A DNA stretch of 5,403 nucleotides from the NCBI GenBank assembly GCA_030671225.1, contig DAOVAE010000094.1, positions 1-5,403 of the forward strand, read 5' to 3'. This document shows, piece by piece, positions 1-4,694 of this stretch (its first letter is position 1; the number at the start of each line of letters is the position of its first letter). Source of the stretch: Desulfobacteraceae bacterium. GTDB lineage: Bacteria > Desulfobacterota > Desulfobacteria > Desulfobacterales > UBA11574. The notes under the pieces were generated by a model, which saw only the letters and a program-made list of their open reading frames with translations, was not told where the DNA came from and searched no databases. Made by a program: the position numbers and the translations under genes.

Positions 1-591
1 TTTTATTATTTTCAGATCATTGAATTTTAAAAGAGTTTTTTTTATCGATTGTATGATATCCTGATTTTTTCTTGCTTTCCAGCCCAGGTTCAAGATTCCG
101 TATGCATACCTGCTGTCTGTAAAAATGCGTACCGGAAGATCAATATTTTTTATGGCCCGGAGACCTGTTCTGATCGCTTCAAGCTCTGCGATGTTGTTGG
201 TTGCTATACCGATATATTTTGATATTTCTTTTTCATGTTTTCCAAAACGGAGCACAATCCCTATTCCTGATGGGCCGGGATTTCCGGAAGATGCTCCGTC
301 AGTATAGATGCAGACGGCATTCCTGTATTCGGTTATATCCGGGGATGAAGTTTTTGTTTTAGGTTTTTTATTCAGCTTATTCGGAGATTTTTTGCCTCTG
401 GTTTCAGACCGGGCCGAATCGATTGGCGTAACATTCTTTTGGTTGACCCAGTACTCGTGATCTTGGTCAAGCTGGTACTTGATCAAAACCTTGCCGTTTT
501 TAATAACAGGTCTTTTGTTCCGGTATATGGATAACCAGACTTTATTTTTGTTAAACTGCATCCGTATCCAGTTTATTTTGTTATTAGTCAT
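1..591 (-). CDS. rnhA: Ribonuclease HI with extra N-terminal domain, C-terminus beyond the window
   Basis: RNase HI cuts the RNA strand of RNA-DNA hybrids (R-loops, Okazaki primers) in the cytoplasm, using two metal ions. Reading leftwards from the ATG at 591-589 gives 197 codons with no stop, so the 3' end is outside the window. The RNase H fold starts near residue 92. YTDGASSGNPGPSG carries catalytic Asp98, NNIAELEA carries Glu136 and FTDSRYA carries Asp159. The fourth acidic residue and the following His region would lie beyond base 1. Residues 1-54 form a Lys/Trp/Tyr-rich segment (KNGKVLIKYQLDQDHEYWV at about 31-49) that is not the usual caulimovirus-type hybrid-binding domain. A Lys/Ser/Pro linker (about 58-90) joins it to the catalytic domain. 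An in-frame TGA lies seven codons upstream and AGGG sits seven bases before the ATG, which fixes the start. Family assignment is firm; the role of the N-terminal domain is unknown. Confidence 0.93.
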   Translation of the reverse strand, partial: MTNNKINWIRMQFNKNKVWLSIYRNKRPVIKNGKVLIKYQLDQDHEYWVNQKNVTPIDSARSETRGKKSPNKLNKKPKTKTSSPDITEYRNAVCIYTDGASSGNPGPSGIGIVLRFGKHEKEISKYIGIATNNIAELEAIRTGLRAIKNIDLPVRIFTDSRYAYGILNLGWKARKNQDIIQSIKKTLLKFNDLKIIK

Positions 592-597
592 TTGCTT

Positions 598-654
598 GCC
601 CTGTGAAATTCACGTAGTGACAGCGCAACGCATTTCACTGGGGTCATTGGCCCC
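598..654 (-). promoter_or_regulatory. Hairpin-rich 5' leader and ribosome binding site of the RNase HI gene
   Basis: Several short inverted repeats crowd the 60 bases before the RNase HI start. GGGG (640-643) can pair with CCCC (651-654). AGTGA/TCACT (616-620 with 635-639) encloses GCG/CGC (623-625 with 629-631) and a three-base loop. GTGAAATTCAC (603-613) is self-complementary and abuts the AGGG Shine-Dalgarno (599-602). GTGAAAT (603-609) could instead pair with ATTTCAC (632-638), which excludes the middle hairpin, so alternative folds are possible. The pairing is directly visible. A regulatory role, or identity as a degenerate REP-like repeat, is inference. Confidence 0.35.
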
Positions 655-666
655 TAAACCGGATCT

Positions 667-722
667 AATAATCAATAATCAATAATTAATTGTTAATAAT
701 TAATGGTTAACCATTATTTATT
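667..722. repeat. Degenerate 7-bp tandem repeat array (about 8 units)
   Basis: Cutting the sequence every seven bases from 667 gives AATAATC, AATAATC, AATAATT, AATTGTT, AATAATT, AATGGTT, AACCATT and ATTTATT. The first seven units all begin with AA, and most fit AATAATT with one or two changes. The array fills much of the spacer between the NamZ-like stop and the RNase HI leader. It overlaps a palindrome at 701-716 and the candidate RNase HI promoter. The period is visible in the sequence; origin by slippage is inferred. Confidence 0.55.
668..696 (-). promoter_or_regulatory. Candidate sigma70 promoter for the RNase HI gene
   Basis: Reading leftwards, TTAACA (696-691, five of six matches to the -35 consensus) is followed after exactly 17 bases by GATTAT (673-668, four of six matches to the -10). 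Transcription would begin near 661, giving a leader of about 70 bases that contains the hairpins at 598-654. The DNA here is very AT-rich, so chance matches are likely and confidence is modest. The spacer contains two units of a 7-bp repeat array. Confidence 0.35.
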
Positions 723-725
723 ACC
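692..725. repeat. AT-rich palindrome after the NamZ-like gene
   Basis: TAATGGTTAACCATTA (701-716) is a perfect 16-bp palindrome. The arms extend outward to 692 and 725 with only two mismatches in 17 positions. A further ATGGTTA at 729-735 can also pair with TAACCAT (708-714), giving a 7-bp stem with a 14-base loop just after the NamZ-like stop codon. There is no T-tract after either stem in the direction of transcription, so I do not call an intrinsic terminator. It could be a protein-binding site or a cruciform-prone spacer. Confidence 0.5.
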
Positions 726-736
726 CTTATGGTTAC

Positions 737-1912
737 TCATTCATAAAGATGAAATTTCCGACTTATTTCCATAAACCCTTTAAGATCATCCATCCAGGAA
801 TTTTCTATATTATCTGTCTCATCAAAGTTTTCAATACTCCGTCGTATTCCCTTATCGCCGATAATAAGGTCTATCGGTTGCCTTTTAAATTCATACTCAT
901 AAGGTGGAAGCTTCCAGTGAAACCGATCTTTGTGATGGAAAATTACAGCCTGAAGAAGTCTTAGGGTTGTGATATATGGTTTGAATTCATACGGGTCTGT
1001 TATGTGTATCTGAAATCCTTTGCACCGGGAACCTTTCCATTTGTTGGAAGTTGGCTCAAATACAACCGGCCTGAGTGTTGCACCCGGCAATCGGTTTCCA
1101 CACAGGGTTGACAGCAGTAGCTTGGTATTGATAAACGGGGCACCGAAAATTTCAAACGGTTGGGTGGTTCCACGACCTTCGGAAACATTGGTCCCTTCCC
1201 ACAATACCTGGCCTGTGTAAACCATTGCAGATAACGGTGATGGAAGGTTGGGGGACGGCGGAATCCAGGCAAGGCCGGTGTCTTGGAAAAACATCTTCCT
1301 GTTCCAACCTTTCATGGGAATAACTTCAAGATCACAGTTGATACCGTATTCCTTGTTGAACAATAGAGAAAGCTCACCGATTGTAAGACCGTGACGCATT
1401 GGGATGGGATATCTTCCGACGAATGAAGTGCATTCGGAAGTTAAGCAGTTCCCTTCCGTGATGCTTCCGGATACAGGATTAGGCCGGTCGAGTACCAGGA
1501 CTTTTTTACCGAACTTTTTTGCAGCTTCAAGGCAATACGACATGGTGTAAATAAAGGTGTAAACACGCGTGCCCACGTCCTGCAGATCGACGATGAGGAC
1601 GTCGATGGGATAGAACATCTTTTTGTCGGGGATGCGTGTTTTACCGTAAAGACTTAAAACAGGAATTTCTAACATCGGATCAGTCATATCATCCGACTCG
1701 ATCATGTTATCCTGTTTTTCGGCAAAAAATCCGTGCTGAGGCGAGTATAATGCTTGAAGCCGACCGGGGAATTTCCGATTGATCAATTCGCGGACATGGC
1801 GAAAATTTGTGTCAATTGAAGCAGGATTGCATAAAAGTCCGATTCGTTTTCCGGATATCCATGATGGCGGAGACTCGATAAACCTCTCAAGACCTGTTTG
1901 AACGTGCATCAT
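737..1912 (-). CDS. DUF1343 / NamZ-family exo-beta-N-acetylmuramidase-like protein
   Basis: The family's characterised member, Bacillus subtilis NamZ (YbbC, glycoside hydrolase family 171), removes terminal MurNAc from the non-reducing ends of peptidoglycan fragments; a role in wall turnover or muropeptide recycling is inferred here. Conserved stretches, in order: SGKRIGLLCNPAS (about 20-32), YSPQHGF (56-62), VDLQDVGTRVYTFIYT (108-123), LDRPNP (141-146), EGN (153-155), RHGLTIGEL (173-181), PPSPNLPS (218-225) and WEGTNVSEGRGTTQPF (238-253), then a C-terminal domain to residue 391. Length is usual for the family. I chose the ATG at 1912 because MMHVQTGLERFIE resembles the usual N-terminus and AAGGCG lies upstream, about 12 bases away, which is somewhat long; the second ATG at 1909 is possible. 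An in-frame TTG at 1960 would add 16 unconvincing residues. No signal peptide or membrane segment is seen, so the product is probably cytoplasmic, unlike secreted NamZ. Confidence 0.9.
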   Translation of the reverse strand: MMHVQTGLERFIESPPSWISGKRIGLLCNPASIDTNFRHVRELINRKFPGRLQALYSPQHGFFAEKQDNMIESDDMTDPMLEIPVLSLYGKTRIPDKKMFYPIDVLIVDLQDVGTRVYTFIYTMSYCLEAAKKFGKKVLVLDRPNPVSGSITEGNCLTSECTSFVGRYPIPMRHGLTIGELSLLFNKEYGINCDLEVIPMKGWNRKMFFQDTGLAWIPPSPNLPSPLSAMVYTGQVLWEGTNVSEGRGTTQPFEIFGAPFINTKLLLSTLCGNRLPGATLRPVVFEPTSNKWKGSRCKGFQIHITDPYEFKPYITTLRLLQAVIFHHKDRFHWKLPPYEYEFKRQPIDLIIGDKGIRRSIENFDETDNIENSWMDDLKGFMEISRKFHLYE

Positions 1913-1948
1913 ATTTAGATTTCGCCTTTTTTGAAAGCAAGTATTGAT

Positions 1949-1979
1949 TGATGAATTCAACCTTTTTACGAATTCATCA
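1949..1979. repeat. 10-bp inverted repeat at the NamZ-like gene promoter, possible operator
   Basis: TGATGAATTC (1949-1958) and its exact complement GAATTCATCA (1970-1979) are separated by 11 bases, so the half-site centres are 21 bp apart, about two helical turns. The core GAATTC is itself palindromic, so the two halves are also direct repeats. The pair lies 37-67 bases upstream of the chosen start codon and over the start point expected from the TTGACA promoter at 2010-1983. This layout suits a repressor operator, or a hairpin at the 5' end of the message. The binding partner is unknown. Confidence 0.5.
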
Positions 1980-1982
1980 TTA

Positions 1983-2010
1983 TTTAGATATGAAAAATAA
2001 TTAATGTCAA
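1983..2010 (-). promoter_or_regulatory. Candidate sigma70 promoter for the NamZ-like gene
   Basis: On the minus strand a perfect TTGACA (-35, bases 2010-2005) is followed after 16 bases by TCTAAA (1988-1983, four of six matches to the -10). Slightly different -10 choices in the AT-rich CATATCTAAATAATG stretch are possible. Transcription would start around 1970-1977, inside the inverted repeat, leaving a leader of roughly 60 bases before the ATG at 1912. Confidence 0.5.
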
Positions 2011-2015
2011 GTTGT

Positions 2016-2025
2016 ATCTCCTTTT
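2016..2025 (-). promoter_or_regulatory. Strong Shine-Dalgarno with no obvious gene
   Basis: AAAAGGAGAT on the minus strand is the best ribosome-binding sequence in the window. Five bases later comes TTG ACA TTA and so on, which gives only eight codons before TAA. That TTGACA is also the -35 box proposed for the NamZ-like gene. It may be a chance purine run, a leader peptide start, or the remains of an earlier gene start. The sequence is visible; no function is claimed. Confidence 0.2.
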
Positions 2026-2049
2026 ATAAAAAAGAAAACCTAAAATATA

Positions 2050-2077
2050 TTGATTTTGTTCTGAAATCTGCTATAAA
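2050..2077 (+). promoter_or_regulatory. Candidate sigma70 promoter for the cyclase-like gene
   Basis: TTGATT (2050-2055) and TATAAA (2072-2077) are separated by 16 bases and match the -35 and -10 consensus at four and five of six positions. It points towards the cyclase-like gene and lies back to back with the NamZ-like promoter, about 40 bases away. The transcript would begin near 2084 and carry a leader of about 235 bases that includes the whole palindromic element at 2137-2302. I see no better promoter between the element and the start codon. Confidence 0.45.
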
Positions 2078-2136
2078 CAAATCGTATATATTAAAAGATA
2101 GGGGTTGGAATATAGAAAGATATGAAATTGATGCTC

Positions 2137-2302
2137 GTCAAATTTGACGGCTTCGTAAAAAGTCCAACTTCTGTGTTGCGCTGCATCCTTCGTCATTGCA
2201 GCTTACTATAAGTACGCTCCCCACGGGACCGGCGGATAGCCGATTCCACAGGATTTGCGCGCCTTGAATTTGGAGCTTTTTACTTTGCCGTCGAATTTTG
2301 TC
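2137..2302. mobile_element. MITE-like palindromic intergenic repeat, non-coding
   Basis: The left end GACGGCTTCGTAAAAAGTCC (from 2146) is matched, inverted, by the right end at 2270-2292, which reads GACGGCAAAGTAAAAAGCTCC on the minus strand in two joined blocks. Similarity continues outward through AAATTT-like flanks to 2137 and 2302. The left junction forms a perfect 14-bp palindrome (2136-2149). The interior contains stems GCTGCA/TGCAGC (2180-2185 with 2197-2202), TACT/AGTA (2204-2207 with 2211-2214) and CGGC/GCCG (about 2230-2243). There is no open reading frame of note. The ends and the TTGCGCTGCATCCTTCGTC core resemble repeats I associate with Desulfobacterales genomes (from memory). 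No clear target-site duplication is seen; AATTT near both ends is ambiguous because it is part of the inverted repeat. The element ends 17 bases before the cyclase-like ATG. Confidence 0.7.
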
Positions 2303-2309
2303 TTTTTAC

Positions 2310-2312
2310 GAG
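2310..2312 (+). promoter_or_regulatory. Weak ribosome binding site that decides the cyclase-like start
   Basis: GAG lies seven bases before the ATG at 2320 but only one base before the alternative in-frame TTG at 2314. The spacing and the better start codon favour ATG, shortening the longest frame by two residues. The site is weak, so translation may be modest or depend on the folded leader. Confidence 0.4.
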
Positions 2313-2319
2313 ATTGTCA

Positions 2320-4653
2320 ATGTTAACTTTCTTTTCAAAATATCCCAATCTGAAAGAATTCTCGCTCGGAACTTATTCGGTACAGTTTCCCCTGGATAAA
2401 TTGGTTCTGGGCGCGGATAATATCCATTATGATGTCCATTTGAGTCCGGCTCTCTGCAAATCTGCCAAAAAAATAATAAACCGGCTTCTTGGGAAATATG
2501 CCGATGTTGAAAAGATTCTGGGCATAGATAAGGCATCGAGCCTGGTCAGGGAAAGAGATGAATTCAAGCGGCTTTGCAGTAATGTATTGCAAGGTGCGAT
2601 CAATAAGGCGAAGTCAGACTCTGAGATCCAAATCGATCTACTGGCTCAGGTTGCGGTTGTAAAGATGTTAACAGAAGAAATTCAGAGTCAGTTTAAAACA
2701 TTGACAGATTATCTTAACAATTATGCTCGAAAACTCAACAGCGTTGCTCAAAAATATGAAATATCAAGAAATCTGAGCTTAAGTAAATATATAAAAATCA
2801 AAGAGAAACTGTCTGATATCCAACAGAACAAGCAATCGATTTTGCTCAATGTGGGCAAAGAACTATTCGAAGATTTGATTGATATTCAGCGTAAAGACTT
2901 AAAAGAAATGCGTGAGGCAATTTTTGGGAATGAGTCAAATCTTCCCGATGATGTCTTCTCCAACCCCATACTTCATGTAGAAAATCCCTTTGACGATCTA
3001 TTTATGATAGATGAATACGTATTGCTGGGTCATCGTCTTGAAGATACTGATAATTACCATAAGTTATTATTTTTAATCAGAAGTATTTTAAGAAATATCC
3101 TCTTGAAAACTTTCTTGAAAAATCTATCTACTTTGGACCGGTCAAAACAGAGAACGAAAATTTTCGAAGATAATATTGCAAAAGCAGGAAGACATAATAC
3201 TGATACCCGGTATCAGGAAACAGATATCTGGTTAAAACACGTTGATAACATTGATATTCTGTTTAACAGTTTTAAATCAAATGACCGCTATGAGATACTA
3301 AAGAAACAAAATGGAAATAAAGAAGATCTCGCAAATCTCAAAAAGCGGGCAAAACATCAAGAAAAATTTTTAAACCTTATTTACAAACAATTTAATAAGG
3401 GCGATCTTATCAAAAAAATCACAGCTGCTTATGAAATGCAGCCGGTTTATCTTGACTACTGCCCTCCGCTGGTACCCCATCAGGTTTTACAGTTTCTGAT
3501 TAAACCAAGACAAAGGAGGGGGATTGTAAGTCAACTTAATCGATTAAAAGGATTTTATGGCAAATCATTTTCCCTGGTGCCGCTGAAGAAAAAAATAAAG
3601 CATCTTAAAAAAATTAGAGCGTATGAAAAGAAAAAGTATTTGGTACGCTTTCTCAACGATTTTGCCCGTTATCACAGAGATTTTCAAAATTTTATAATGC
3701 TAAAAGAAGCCATGGACAGTGTAAACCTGGTTTCAGAGAAAAGGATTGTCGATCTGTCTCGCGAAAATCGTCTCCTATACGAGTTTTTACTGCCACACGA
3801 ACAGGAACTCGAGACAAAGCCGATCATCAATCATGTAATCATCAAGGCGGATATGCGTGATTCCACAGATATCACCTGTCAGATGAAAAAAAGAGGATTA
3901 AATCCAGCATCATTCTTTAGTCTCAATTTTTTTGTTCCCATAACCGGGACCTTGTTTAAATACGCTGCCGAAAAGTTATTTATTGAGGGTGATGCAATTA
4001 TCCTGTCGATAATCGAGCACCAAAATACGCCGGAAGGATGGTACTGCGTTGCACGTGCCTGCGGACTAGCAATCAACATGCTTCTTATCGTACAGCGATA
4101 CAATGAGAATAGCATACAATACAACCTTCCGGTACTCGAACTGGGAATCGGTATATGTTATAATGGCAGTCCTCCTACTTTTCTCTTTGACGAAGATAAC
4201 CGTATTATGATCTCACCGGCCATCAATACAGCCGACCGGATGTCGAAATGCGCAAAGTTATTTCACAGGTCGATTTTAAATAATAAAAAACCATTTAATC
4301 TTTACGTATATCAAACAGCATTATCAAAAGATTCTGCTGCCTCAGCAGACGATATATTCTTTCGTTATAATATAAATGGAATTGAATTGAACGCCGATGG
4401 TTTTGAGAAGCTGTCAAAAGAGATAGACTTAAAGTCGATAGAATGTCATATCCCAGGCTTGCAGAAAAAAAAGATTAAAATTCATACGGGGAAATGCCCT
4501 ACAGTAACAGGAGAGTACCAGCTTTTAATAATACGGGAGGCCTATATTCCGGAAGTTACCCCTGATGATATGAGTGTTATCCGGCTGACAGATCAAAAAT
4601 ACTATGAAGTATGTACCAATCCAATACTTTATAAGTATGTAGAAAATTTGTAA
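2320..4653 (+). CDS. Class III nucleotidyl cyclase-like protein with large uncharacterised N-terminal region
   Basis: This 777-residue protein has no signal peptide or convincing membrane span and is probably cytoplasmic. Residues 1 to about 500 match no domain I recognise. They are mostly helical and charged, with possible coiled-coil stretches (about 75-190 and 330-360) and a very basic patch (K423-K439, ten Lys/Arg in 17). Residues about 503-700 resemble a class III adenylate/guanylate cyclase. ADMRDST has metal Asp511, IEGDAIIL has metal Asp558 (47 residues later, near the usual spacing), and PAINTADRM has Asn636 and Arg640 in the usual N-x3-R arrangement. The purine-specificity positions appear to be Phe554 and Ile629 instead of Lys/Asp (adenylate) or Glu/Cys (guanylate). 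It may thus make cAMP or cGMP, use another nucleotide, or be a non-catalytic binder. A ~75-residue tail follows. The gene is visibly AT-rich (22% GC at 3361-3420) and a radical SAM gene follows after 41 bases. Confidence 0.8.
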   Translation: MLTFFSKYPNLKEFSLGTYSVQFPLDKLVLGADNIHYDVHLSPALCKSAKKIINRLLGKYADVEKILGIDKASSLVRERDEFKRLCSNVLQGAINKAKSDSEIQIDLLAQVAVVKMLTEEIQSQFKTLTDYLNNYARKLNSVAQKYEISRNLSLSKYIKIKEKLSDIQQNKQSILLNVGKELFEDLIDIQRKDLKEMREAIFGNESNLPDDVFSNPILHVENPFDDLFMIDEYVLLGHRLEDTDNYHKLLFLIRSILRNILLKTFLKNLSTLDRSKQRTKIFEDNIAKAGRHNTDTRYQETDIWLKHVDNIDILFNSFKSNDRYEILKKQNGNKEDLANLKKRAKHQEKFLNLIYKQFNKGDLIKKITAAYEMQPVYLDYCPPLVPHQVLQFLIKPRQRRGIVSQLNRLKGFYGKSFSLVPLKKKIKHLKKIRAYEKKKYLVRFLNDFARYHRDFQNFIMLKEAMDSVNLVSEKRIVDLSRENRLLYEFLLPHEQELETKPIINHVIIKADMRDSTDITCQMKKRGLNPASFFSLNFFVPITGTLFKYAAEKLFIEGDAIILSIIEHQNTPEGWYCVARACGLAINMLLIVQRYNENSIQYNLPVLELGIGICYNGSPPTFLFDEDNRIMISPAINTADRMSKCAKLFHRSILNNKKPFNLYVYQTALSKDSAASADDIFFRYNINGIELNADGFEKLSKEIDLKSIECHIPGLQKKKIKIHTGKCPTVTGEYQLLIIREAYIPEVTPDDMSVIRLTDQKYYEVCTNPILYKYVENL

Positions 4654-4694
4654 TTTTTTATTTCGAACATACTGTTGAAAAGACAAATGATAAA

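Noticed and set aside
125..307. Plus-strand open frame of 60 codons
   Set aside because: It lies antisense inside the RNase HI coding sequence, whose catalytic motifs are unmistakable.
479..685. Plus-strand open frame of 68 codons with hydrophobic residues
   Set aside because: It runs antisense over the RNase HI N-terminus and leader; the hydrophobicity reflects complementary Lys/Asn codons.
692..735. Intrinsic terminator after the NamZ-like gene
   Set aside because: Stems are present, but they are AT-rich and no T-tract follows on the minus strand; kept only as a palindrome.
749..1272. Open frames on both strands within the NamZ-like gene
   Set aside because: They overlap conserved NamZ-family sequence, have no ribosome binding site support and look like frame shadows.
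1913..1960. NamZ-like protein starting at the TTG at 1960
   Set aside because: The extra 16 residues do not resemble the family N-terminus, the purine run AAAAAGG touches the TTG directly, and the ATG at 1912 fits better.
2137..2302. Attachment site or complete insertion sequence
   Set aside because: No transposase or integrase frame and no tRNA gene nearby; the structure fits only a non-autonomous palindromic repeat.
2306..2592. Minus-strand frames opposite the start of the cyclase-like gene
   Set aside because: They are antisense to the long plus-strand gene and resemble no known protein.
3058..3123. Possible membrane segment in the cyclase-like protein (LLFLIRSILRNILLKTFL)
   Set aside because: Arg and Lys are spaced through it at helical intervals, which fits an amphipathic helix rather than a membrane span.
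3879..4124. Minus-strand frame opposite the cyclase domain
   Set aside because: It is antisense to the most conserved part of the cyclase-like domain, so is a shadow.
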